Part shown: positions 1 through 6,262 of the stretch, in pieces
Layout: each line of letters begins with the position of its first letter
Numbering within the stretch: the first letter of the stretch is position 1
DNA from: JBALVO01 sp036961445
GTDB taxonomy: Bacteria; Pseudomonadota; Gammaproteobacteria; Pseudomonadales; Halieaceae
Direction: 5' to 3'
Assembly (NCBI GenBank): GCA_036961445.1
Contig: JBALVO010000097.1
Location: 1-14,234 of the forward strand
Length of the DNA: 14,234 nucleotides
Program-made: the position numbers and the translations under genes
Notes under the pieces: model-generated
What the model saw: only the letters and a program-made list of their open reading frames with translations
Databases searched by the model: none
What the model was told of the DNA's origin: nothing

Positions 1-816
1 ATCGACCAATTTTTCCGCGGCGACAATGCCCGGCTTAACACTGCAAACGATGGTTTTGGGGAGTTTACTCACCCTGCTCTTAAAGCCAGGGAATTTGATA
101 TTGAGTTGGCACTGCAATATTTTGCTGCAGCTGGTTTTACTGAGCGCGGGCCTGACGGGATATTGACAAATGCCAACGGCCAGCGCCTGGCCTTCACCCT
201 GTCCACAGGTTACGAGAGTTTGAAAGACGTATTGACCATTCTCAAGCAGGAAGCGGCAAAGGCCGGACTCGAATACCGTATTGAAGTACTCGATGGCACT
301 GCGGGCTGGAAAAAAGTCCAGGAGAAGAAGCACGACATTCACTTTTCGGCCTTCGGCCGCTTTCTGGAGATGTATCCGCGCTTCTGGGAACACTACCACT
401 CCTATCACGCTTACGAAAATGCCTTCCTGGAAGATGGCAGCATCAACCCTGAGCGGAAAATAAAAACCCAGACCAACAACCTGGAAACCTTTGCTATTTT
501 TGAAATGGACCAACTTATCGATCAATACCGCGCCTCTGAAGACAAACAGGAGATGATTGAACTGGCTCACCGTATGAGCGAGTTACACCACAATTACGCC
601 TCTTTTGTTCCTGGTTTTTACCAGGGTTTCTTCCGCGTCGGTTATTGGCGCTGGATACGTTACCCGGACAATTTTTCCTACAAATATGCTGCCGGGCCAG
701 GTGAGCTCTATATCCACTGGATCGATACTGCGGCAAAAGAAGAAACCCTGGCCGCGAGGAAAAGTGGCGCTACATTTGAACCGTCGATTACGGTCTACCC
801 TGAGCAGGCCGAGTGA
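1..816 (+). CDS. ABC transporter peptide-binding protein, family 5 (C-terminal part, 5' end outside window)
   Basis: The open frame is already running at base 1 and gives 271 residues before the TGA at 814-816, so this is the C-terminal part of a protein normally about 550-620 residues long. Its job would be to capture peptides in the periplasm and deliver them to an ABC importer. The segment looks like the C-terminal lobe of the SBP_bac_5 (DppA/OppA/YejA) family: an LTILKQEAAKAGL helix with the following IEVLDGTAGWKKV strand, then an aromatic-rich end with GYWRWIRYPDNF. That last motif resembles the YejA/microcin C-type branch. The gene ends 13 bases before the first ATPase gene, which supports one peptide-import operon. 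Permease genes normally accompany these and are not between the two, so they should lie upstream. The substrate cannot be told from this fragment. Residues before the TTG at 106 are in frame and fit the family, so that codon is not a start. Confidence 0.85.
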   Translation: MDQFFRGDNARLNTANDGFGEFTHPALKAREFDIELALQYFAAAGFTERGPDGILTNANGQRLAFTLSTGYESLKDVLTILKQEAAKAGLEYRIEVLDGTAGWKKVQEKKHDIHFSAFGRFLEMYPRFWEHYHSYHAYENAFLEDGSINPERKIKTQTNNLETFAIFEMDQLIDQYRASEDKQEMIELAHRMSELHHNYASFVPGFYQGFFRVGYWRWIRYPDNFSYKYAAGPGELYIHWIDTAAKEETLAARKSGATFEPSITVYPEQAE

Positions 817-829
817 GCCATAACCAATA

Positions 830-1801
830 ATGCCATTACTTGAAGTCAACAAGCTGGTCACCGAATTCGACACGGACGAGGGTACCGTGCGCGCCCTGGA
901 TGAGGTCAGCTTCAGTATCGAGCCTGGTGATACGCTGGGTATCGTCGGCGAATCCGGCTGTGGAAAAAGCGTCACCGCATTATCGATCATGCGCCTGTTG
1001 CCGCAACCAATGGGGCAAATTGTCAGTGGCGAAGTCCTGTTCAATGGCCAGAACCTGGCGCAACTGCCGGTGACTGCAATGGAGGCCATCCGCGGCAACG
1101 ATATCGGTATGGTTTTTCAGGAACCCATGACCGCATTGAACCCTGTGCATCGGATTGGCCGCCAGCTCACGGAGGGATTAATACTGCACCAGGGACTTAA
1201 CCCCACCCAAGCGACCCGAGAGGCGGTTGGCATCCTCGATAGAGTGGGAATTCCGTCGCCGGACATTCGCATGGGGGAGTACCCGCACCAATTATCCGGC
1301 GGCATGCGCCAGCGTGTGGTTATTGCTATGGCCCTGGCCTGCAAACCGGCATTACTGATTGCCGATGAGCCCACTACGGCCCTGGACGTCACGATTCAGG
1401 CGCAAATACTGGAGTTGATAAAGGATTTACAAACACAGATGGGCATGTCCGTTATCCTGATTACCCACGACCTGGGCGTTATCGCTGAGACCTGCGACAA
1501 GGTGGTGGTAATGTATGCCGGCAAGGTCGCAGAAAGGGCCAACGTTTACGATATCTTTGATCGTCCCGCCCATCCCTACACTCAGGGGCTTCTCGCATCC
1601 ATCCCGCGACTGGAAACACAGCCAAAATCTCGCCTGCCAATAATCGAGGGCATGGTTCCGGGGTTACGCGACCTGCCCCCGGGATGCCGTTTCGCCAATC
1701 GCTGCACCCACGCCGTCAGTGCCTGCACGACAGCTGTGCCAGGGATAGAGGACGTAAGTGAAAACCACTCGGTTAGCTGTATGCGCTGGAGCGAGCTATG
1801 A
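830..1801 (+). CDS. dppD: Peptide ABC transporter ATP-binding protein, DppD/OppD type
   Basis: This is one of the two nucleotide-binding subunits of a peptide importer; it sits on the cytoplasmic face and hydrolyses ATP to drive uptake. The 323 residues match the family length. Visible motifs are Walker A GESGCGKS (40-47), Q-loop Gln97, signature LSGGMRQR (155-162), Walker B LLIADE (175-180) and switch His213. The C-terminal oligopeptide/dipeptide extension (about 235-323) has four cysteines: C286, C292, C299 and C317. A related DppD structure is known to hold a [4Fe-4S] cluster at such a cysteine set, so a cluster here is plausible but inferred. The ATG at 830 has only a weak purine stretch upstream, so translation may depend on coupling from the binding-protein gene 13 bases before. 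The stop overlaps the next start as ATGA. The symbol denotes the family, not a proven dipeptide substrate. Confidence 0.93.
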   Translation: MPLLEVNKLVTEFDTDEGTVRALDEVSFSIEPGDTLGIVGESGCGKSVTALSIMRLLPQPMGQIVSGEVLFNGQNLAQLPVTAMEAIRGNDIGMVFQEPMTALNPVHRIGRQLTEGLILHQGLNPTQATREAVGILDRVGIPSPDIRMGEYPHQLSGGMRQRVVIAMALACKPALLIADEPTTALDVTIQAQILELIKDLQTQMGMSVILITHDLGVIAETCDKVVVMYAGKVAERANVYDIFDRPAHPYTQGLLASIPRLETQPKSRLPIIEGMVPGLRDLPPGCRFANRCTHAVSACTTAVPGIEDVSENHSVSCMRWSEL

Positions 1802-2832
1802 CTGGCCCACTACTGGAAGTCGAAGATCTGCAAATGCACTTCCCCGTAAGGGAAGGATTACTGCAGCGTGCAAAAAATTTCAATCGCGCAGTGGACCGTG
1901 TATCGCTGCAAATCAATCCCGGAGAGACACTGGGCCTGGTGGGCGAATCCGGATGTGGAAAATCAACACTGGGGCGTTGTATTGCTCGCCTTTACCAGCC
2001 CACCGCTGGCCGTATCCGCTTTCAGGGCCGAGATATAACGCATATGCCGGCGCGGACATTACGGCCGATGCGCCAGCACATCCAGATGATATTTCAGGAC
2101 CCGATGGAATCACTGAACGCGCGCCATACAGTCGGCGACATTCTGGAAGAACCCTTTGTTGTACAGGGAATCGGTGACAGCGCGTACCGTAGCAAGCGCG
2201 TCATGGAGCTACTCAATATCGTTGGCCTGCCAGCCCGTTCGACCAGCCGCTACCCCTTTGAATTTTCCGGTGGACAGCGCCAACGTATCGGCATCGCGCG
2301 CGCAATAGCGCTCAATCCAAAACTGGTAATATGCGACGAGCCGGTGTCTGCGCTGGATGTCTCCATACAGAGCCAGATTCTCAACTTACTGGTCGATCTC
2401 CAGCGCGAGTTCAATCTGTCTTACCTGTTTATTGCCCACGATCTTGCGGTAGTCAAGCACGTCTCGGACCGCGTCGCCATCATGTACCTGGGCAAAATAA
2501 TTGAGACCGCTGACAGCGAGACTATTTACCGCGACGCCAGGCACCCCTACACGCAGAGCCTGATCGCAGCAATCCCTGTGCCGGATCCGCACCGCCATGC
2601 GGTCAGACAGGTGTTACAGGGTGATGTGCCCTCTCCTATTAACCCTCCTTCTGGCTGCCATTTCCATCCCCGCTGCCCCATGGCAGAGGCCCGGTGCCAA
2701 CAGCAAGAACCCGCGCTACGAGAACTCAACGGTTCACATCGTGGTGCCTGCCATCTTGCGTTGTCCGAGCTACAAAGCCATGGAGCCGCTGACCAGGCAG
2801 AAGGTGCTAGTGGCCTGCAGACGGTGCCCTAG
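1798..2832 (+). CDS. dppF: Peptide ABC transporter ATP-binding protein, DppF/OppF type
   Basis: This is the second ATPase subunit, expected to form a heterodimer with the product of the preceding gene. Motifs in its 344 residues are Walker A GESGCGKS (49-56), Q-loop Gln100, signature FSGGQRQR (156-163), Walker B LVICDE (176-181) and switch His214. The C-terminal extension again carries four cysteines (C287, C293, C300, C318), with the same spacing (5, 6 and 17 intervening residues) as the partner subunit, so both could carry the cluster reported for DppD. The ATG at 1798 overlaps the previous stop by four bases and has GGAG at 1788-1791, six bases upstream, which supports this start and translational coupling. 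The last 20 or so residues (from about 325) are low in conserved features and look like a species-specific tail. No permease gene follows, and the next gene is unrelated. Confidence 0.93.
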   Translation: MTGPLLEVEDLQMHFPVREGLLQRAKNFNRAVDRVSLQINPGETLGLVGESGCGKSTLGRCIARLYQPTAGRIRFQGRDITHMPARTLRPMRQHIQMIFQDPMESLNARHTVGDILEEPFVVQGIGDSAYRSKRVMELLNIVGLPARSTSRYPFEFSGGQRQRIGIARAIALNPKLVICDEPVSALDVSIQSQILNLLVDLQREFNLSYLFIAHDLAVVKHVSDRVAIMYLGKIIETADSETIYRDARHPYTQSLIAAIPVPDPHRHAVRQVLQGDVPSPINPPSGCHFHPRCPMAEARCQQQEPALRELNGSHRGACHLALSELQSHGAADQAEGASGLQTVP

Positions 2833-2846
2833 ACCCCTTGCCGGGT

Positions 2847-2875
2847 TTGCGCTCGCGCTCACCCAAGCCTAGAAT
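2847..2875 (+). promoter_or_regulatory. Candidate sigma70 promoter for the chalcone-isomerase-like gene
   Basis: A -35-like TTGCGC at 2847-2852 and a -10-like TAGAAT (five of six consensus bases) at 2870-2875 are separated by 17 bases, in the 81-base gap after the dppF-type gene. A start of transcription near 2882 would leave a leader of about 30 bases. The -35 match is poor (three of six), so this is a prediction by eye only. Confidence 0.35.
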
Positions 2876-2913
2876 AACCGCTTGGCAAATCCCTTAAACA
2901 CTATAAAGCGGTG

Positions 2914-3471
2914 ATGGCTATGGTTGTTAAAACACAATTTTTCCTGTTCTGTTTCCTGCTGATTACCCTGGCGCTGCCTGTACAGGCTGAAATACCCGCT
3001 ACCCTGAAAATCGATGGCACTGAACTGGCACTGAATGGCCAGGGCGTGCGCAAAAAGTTCATGATGAGCATTTACCACGGTGGCCTGTACCTCGCGGCCA
3101 GTAGTAGCGACGCGGCCAAAATAGTGGCCGCTGACGAGGCAATGGCGATTCGCATTGACATGGTGTCAGGCCTGATCACCAGCGAAAAGATGGTCGATGC
3201 CCTGATGGAGGGGTTGGACAACTCCACGGGCGGGGATATCGGGCCGCTGCAGCAGTATGTTGATCAATTTATCGCTGTCTTCAAGGAAGAGATCAAAGAA
3301 GGTGATTATTTCGACCTTGCCTATATTCCGGGGAGAGGGCTGGAAATTTATAAGCAGGGTGCCCTGAAAGCCACAATAACCGGTGGCATGCCCTTCAAGC
3401 AGGCCATTTTTGGTATTTGGCTTGGTAACACGCCCGCTGACAAAAACCTCAAAAAAGGCATGCTGGGCTAA
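2914..3471 (+). CDS. Secreted chalcone isomerase-like protein
   Basis: The protein starts with a clear signal peptide: Lys6, a hydrophobic stretch (about 8-21) and the cleavage-type motif VQA before Glu26. It is therefore probably exported to the periplasm by Sec. The mature part (about 160 residues) looks like the bacterial chalcone isomerase-like family (Chalcone_3 type). The recognisable parts are an N-terminal strand with LKIDGTELALNGQGVR, the KKFMMSIYHGGLYLA segment, and a C-terminal FGIWLGNTPADKNLKKGML end typical of the group. The molecular role of these bacterial proteins is not established. Flavonoid isomerase activity should not be assumed, because plant catalytic residues are generally not kept in this branch. 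GTG 2911, ATG 2914 and ATG 2920 are all possible starts, and none has a strong ribosome binding site; ATG 2914 was chosen. It appears to be an independent gene, followed 24 bases later by the GST gene. Confidence 0.75.
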   Translation: MAMVVKTQFFLFCFLLITLALPVQAEIPATLKIDGTELALNGQGVRKKFMMSIYHGGLYLAASSSDAAKIVAADEAMAIRIDMVSGLITSEKMVDALMEGLDNSTGGDIGPLQQYVDQFIAVFKEEIKEGDYFDLAYIPGRGLEIYKQGALKATITGGMPFKQAIFGIWLGNTPADKNLKKGMLG

Positions 3472-3495
3472 GCTGGCATGACCGGGGATAGTGCG

Positions 3496-4158
3496 ATGTC
3501 TAAAGTGACGTTAGTGATAGGGAATCGCAACTATTCCTCCTGGTCGTTCCGGGCCTGGTTGTGCCTGCGCAAATGTGATGTGGATTTTGACGAACGGGTA
3601 CTGCCACTGGATACGCCCGAGTTTGAGCAAGAAATAGGCGCATACTCCCCCTCTCGCAAGGTCCCGGTATTATTGGATGATGAATTGTGTGTCTGGGACT
3701 CCCTGGCTATTTGCGAATACGCCAATGAGCGCTTTGCCAACGGTCGACTATGGCCTGAGGATGCATCCAGCCGCGGCCTGGGTCGATGTATGGCCGCTGA
3801 AATGCACAGTGGCTACCCCAACCTGCGGGCGCAGCTACCGATGAATTTCAGGGCAGTGAACAGGCGTTTGGCAATAGACCCGGCGGTGCGCTCGGAACTG
3901 GATCGTATCTTCGACCTGTGGGCCGATGCCCTGACCTGCCACGCTGATCAGGGACCCTGGTTACTGGGTGACTTCAGTATTGCCGACGCCATGTTTGCAC
4001 CGGTCGTGATCAGGCTGGGCAATTATGGCGTGACTGTACCCGACGTCATTGAACCCTACGTCCAGCAGCTTCTGTCTGATCCTGACGTACAGTTGTGGCG
4101 CGAGCAAGCAGCGCAGGAACGCTGGATAGTTGAACAAGACGAGGCCGGAGAGGGATAA
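3496..4158 (+). CDS. Glutathione S-transferase family protein
   Basis: This is a cytosolic GST-fold protein, presumably joining glutathione to electrophiles or reducing them; the substrate is unknown. The thioredoxin-like N-terminal domain (about 1-82) has the NYSSWSFRAW motif, where one of the serines is the likely glutathione-activating residue. It also has the cis-proline motif VPVL (56-59, Pro57) and the acidic-Ser pair D68-S69 that holds the gamma-glutamyl group. The helical C-terminal domain (about 90-210) includes the folding motif FSIADAMFAP (160-169). The length of 220 residues is usual. I prefer ATG 3496 because GGGG lies at a suitable distance before it and the fold begins immediately. 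An in-frame ATG at 3478 would add six residues (MTGDSA) with no sign of conservation. The gene's last bases overlap a candidate promoter for the next gene set. Confidence 0.85.
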   Translation: MSKVTLVIGNRNYSSWSFRAWLCLRKCDVDFDERVLPLDTPEFEQEIGAYSPSRKVPVLLDDELCVWDSLAICEYANERFANGRLWPEDASSRGLGRCMAAEMHSGYPNLRAQLPMNFRAVNRRLAIDPAVRSELDRIFDLWADALTCHADQGPWLLGDFSIADAMFAPVVIRLGNYGVTVPDVIEPYVQQLLSDPDVQLWREQAAQERWIVEQDEAGEG

Positions 4159-4159
4159 T
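4130..4159 (+). promoter_or_regulatory. Candidate sigma70 promoter of the cyanophycin module
   Basis: A -35-like TTGAAC at 4130-4135 and a -10-like GATAAT (five of six consensus bases) at 4154-4159 are 18 bases apart, inside the last codons of the GST gene. The predicted transcription start is near 4166, giving a leader of about 40 bases before the dipeptidase ATG at 4206. It is the best promoter match I found upstream of the iadA-cphB-cphA set. It was identified by eye and is unproven. Confidence 0.42.
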
Positions 4160-4167
4160 TGCTGAAT

Positions 4168-4190
4168 AAGTAGCCATTGTGTCCCTACTT
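4168..4190. repeat. Inverted repeat AAGTAG-N11-CTACTT, possible operator
   Basis: The two six-base arms (4168-4173 and 4185-4190) are perfect inverted complements around an 11-base spacer. The repeat begins about two bases after the predicted transcription start and ends 15 bases before the iadA-type ATG. A repressor bound here would block the start of transcription. It could also fold as a small hairpin in the leader, but the stem is weak and no T-run follows, so a terminator is unlikely. No regulator gene is adjacent to suggest a binding protein. Confidence 0.4.
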
Positions 4191-4205
4191 TCATAAACTT
4201 GCGCG

Positions 4206-5387
4206 ATGTTTACCTTACTCAACAACGCCCAGGTTTATGCACCACGAGCATTAGGCCTCAAATCCCTGCTGATCTGCGCCGGTAAAATCGTCTACATCGG
4301 TGATACTCCGCCTGATCTGGACACCAATCTGCGGGTAGAAACTACAGACCTTGAGGGTGCCTGTGTGGTACCGGGGTTGATTGACGGCCACACGCATATT
4401 ACCGGTGGTGGTGGTGAATCTGGTCCTGCCAGCCGCGTACCCGCGCCGTTTTTGGGTCAGTTCACTCGCGCCGGTGTCACTTCCGTGATTGGCGTACTGG
4501 GCACCGACGACCTGACTCGCAACACCCAGACGCTGGTGACCCAGGCCTATGGCTTGCGCCAACAGGGCTTGTCCGCCTGGTGTTTCACTGGCGGCTACCA
4601 CCTGCCACTAACAACACTAACCGGGAGTGCCCGCAGCGATATCGTCAACCTGGACCCGGTCATCGGCATTGGCGAACTGGCCATCAGCGACCACCGCTCC
4701 AGCCAACCCACACTCGATGAGATATTGCGACTGGCCAGTGAGGCACAAGTGGCCGGCCTGATGACCGGCAAGGCCGGGATATTACACCTGCATCTGGGCG
4801 ATGGCGTGCGCGGGCTGGACCTGGTGCGCCGCGCCCTGAACGAGAGTGAGTTACCGGCCCGGATTTTTCACCCCACACACGTCAATCGCAACAAGCCGCT
4901 ATTCGAAGAGGCTTGCGCACTGGTGGCCGAGTATGGCTGTTATATAGACCTTACCGCCTTCCCCGCAGGCGATGACGAACCCGGCTGGAGTGCGGCGCAA
5001 GCTATACTGCGTTACTTCGAGGCGGGCCTGCCACTGGATAAACTCACCATGAGCTCCGATGGCGGCGGCTGTCTGCCCTGCTTCAATGCTTCCGGACAAG
5101 TGCAAAGCATGGACATTGGTAGTTCCAGCACTCTGCTGGAGACCTTGCAGCAATTGTCTGAACATGGCCTGACATTGGATAAGACACTACCGTGCTGTAC
5201 CAGCAACGTTGCCGAGCTGATGCGTCTGGCAAACAAGGGCTCTATCGCAGCAGGCCTGGATGCCGACCTGCTGGTACTGGACGACAAACTGACAGTACGT
5301 CACCTTATGGCAGGCGGTAACTGGCATATCATAAACGGCCAACAGCAGGTTTGGGGCAATTACGAACCAGCACCTGACTCAGCGTAG
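4206..5387 (+). CDS. iadA: Isoaspartyl dipeptidase (beta-aspartyl peptidase), IadA type
   Basis: This is an amidohydrolase-superfamily metallopeptidase that cleaves beta-aspartyl dipeptides. Here it most likely splits beta-Asp-Arg, the product of the adjacent cyanophycinase, into Asp and Arg. The 393 residues match the family. Visible sites, aligned from memory with E. coli IadA, are the HxH metal ligands H62 and H64 in DGHTHITGGGGE, E71, T100, Y131, R164 in SDHR, H196 in HLGD, H225 and R228 in THVNR, and catalytic D285 in SSDGGG. There are two departures. The bridging carbamylated lysine (K162 in E. coli) aligns with E157 in IGELAISDH, and the substrate-contact Ser289 aligns with Cys289. Glutamate serves as a metal ligand in other amidohydrolase subgroups, so the enzyme need not be dead. 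No clear Shine-Dalgarno precedes ATG 4206. It is the first gene of the cyanophycin set, 35 bases before cphB. A less likely reading is a related amidohydrolase with shifted specificity. Confidence 0.88.
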   Translation: MFTLLNNAQVYAPRALGLKSLLICAGKIVYIGDTPPDLDTNLRVETTDLEGACVVPGLIDGHTHITGGGGESGPASRVPAPFLGQFTRAGVTSVIGVLGTDDLTRNTQTLVTQAYGLRQQGLSAWCFTGGYHLPLTTLTGSARSDIVNLDPVIGIGELAISDHRSSQPTLDEILRLASEAQVAGLMTGKAGILHLHLGDGVRGLDLVRRALNESELPARIFHPTHVNRNKPLFEEACALVAEYGCYIDLTAFPAGDDEPGWSAAQAILRYFEAGLPLDKLTMSSDGGGCLPCFNASGQVQSMDIGSSSTLLETLQQLSEHGLTLDKTLPCCTSNVAELMRLANKGSIAAGLDADLLVLDDKLTVRHLMAGGNWHIINGQQQVWGNYEPAPDSA

Positions 5388-5422
5388 GCGAGACTGAACA
5401 TACAGCAACAGGAACACAATTA

Positions 5423-6262
5423 ATGTGCCCATCACCAGTAAAGCCCGGCAGTAGCCGCGGTTATTTAATGCCCGTTGGGGGCGCCGAAGAAAAAGGTAAT
5501 AATCCGAGCATCCTCAATCGCTTCGTGGACATCTGTGGCGGTGATAAAGCACGTATTGTCATCATTCCCACAGCCTCCAGACTCCCGGAAACCGGCGCTA
5601 TGTATGCAGACCTGTTCCTGGATCTCGGAGTAGAGCGCGCCCTGTTCACTGACATTAACGAGCGCAGCGACTGTGATGATGAGCTCCTGCTGGAGGAGAT
5701 GGACAATGCCACAGGCATATTTGTCACTGGTGGCAATCAATTGCGCTTGTCCGGAATTCTGGGAGGCACCCCTGTGGGGCAACGTCTGCGGCGCCTGAAT
5801 GCCGAAGGCATCCCGATCGCAGGAACTTCCGCAGGAGCAGCCATGATGTCACAGCACATGATTGCCGGCGGCGCCTCTGGCACATCACCGCGCGAAGATG
5901 GCGTTAATCTGGCGCCAGGCATCGGCTTGACCAACACGGCTATCATCGACCAGCATTTCAGCCAGCGCAACCGACTCGGGCGTCTGCTTACCGCCCTGTC
6001 CTACAACCCTTTCCTTATCGGTGTCGGGATAGATGAAGATACTGCCTTTCTTATCGACAGTGATAACGTGGGGGAAGTGATAGGCAGCGGTGTGGTCACT
6101 ATTCTTGATGCCAGCCAACTGTCCCATTCTTCTCGCTCCAGCGCTAACTCAGGCGCCCCCCTTAGTCTGATCGACATACGCCTGCACGTGCTCGCCCAGG
6201 GCTGCAAATACAACATGCAAACCAGAGAAGTCTCCCTTAGTAATGATGAGGTGCCAGCATGA
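5423..6262 (+). CDS. cphB: Cyanophycinase CphB
   Basis: This is a serine exopeptidase of the peptidase S51 family that degrades cyanophycin to beta-Asp-Arg dipeptides in the cytoplasm. The 279 residues match the intracellular CphB length, and no signal peptide is seen, unlike extracellular CphE enzymes. Motifs are an N-terminal MPVGGAE strand-loop (16-22), GGNQ (103-106) and the nucleophile elbow GTSAGA with Ser136. Next comes DQHFSQRNRLGR (176-187), which supplies His178 and three arginines, and then Glu205 in GIDEDTA. Ser136, His178 and Glu205 keep a constant offset from the Ser132/His174/Glu201 set of the Synechocystis enzyme, so the catalytic set appears intact. ATG 5423 has AGGA at 5410-5413; the first 14 or so residues are a variable lead-in. 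The stop overlaps the cphA start as ATGA, which points to coupled translation of the degrading and synthesising enzymes. Confidence 0.95.
   Translation: MCPSPVKPGSSRGYLMPVGGAEEKGNNPSILNRFVDICGGDKARIVIIPTASRLPETGAMYADLFLDLGVERALFTDINERSDCDDELLLEEMDNATGIFVTGGNQLRLSGILGGTPVGQRLRRLNAEGIPIAGTSAGAAMMSQHMIAGGASGTSPREDGVNLAPGIGLTNTAIIDQHFSQRNRLGRLLTALSYNPFLIGVGIDEDTAFLIDSDNVGEVIGSGVVTILDASQLSHSSRSSANSGAPLSLIDIRLHVLAQGCKYNMQTREVSLSNDEVPA

Noticed and set aside
583..1098. 171-codon minus-strand open frame spanning the binding-protein end and first ATPase gene
   Set aside because: It runs antisense across two clearly coding genes, including the Walker A region, with no motif of its own.
2837..2867. Hairpin-like stretch (CTTG ... 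GCGCTCGCGC ... CAAG) after the dppF-type gene, considered as a terminator
   Set aside because: The stem is interrupted by bulges and no T-run follows. The same bases fit a promoter for the next gene better.
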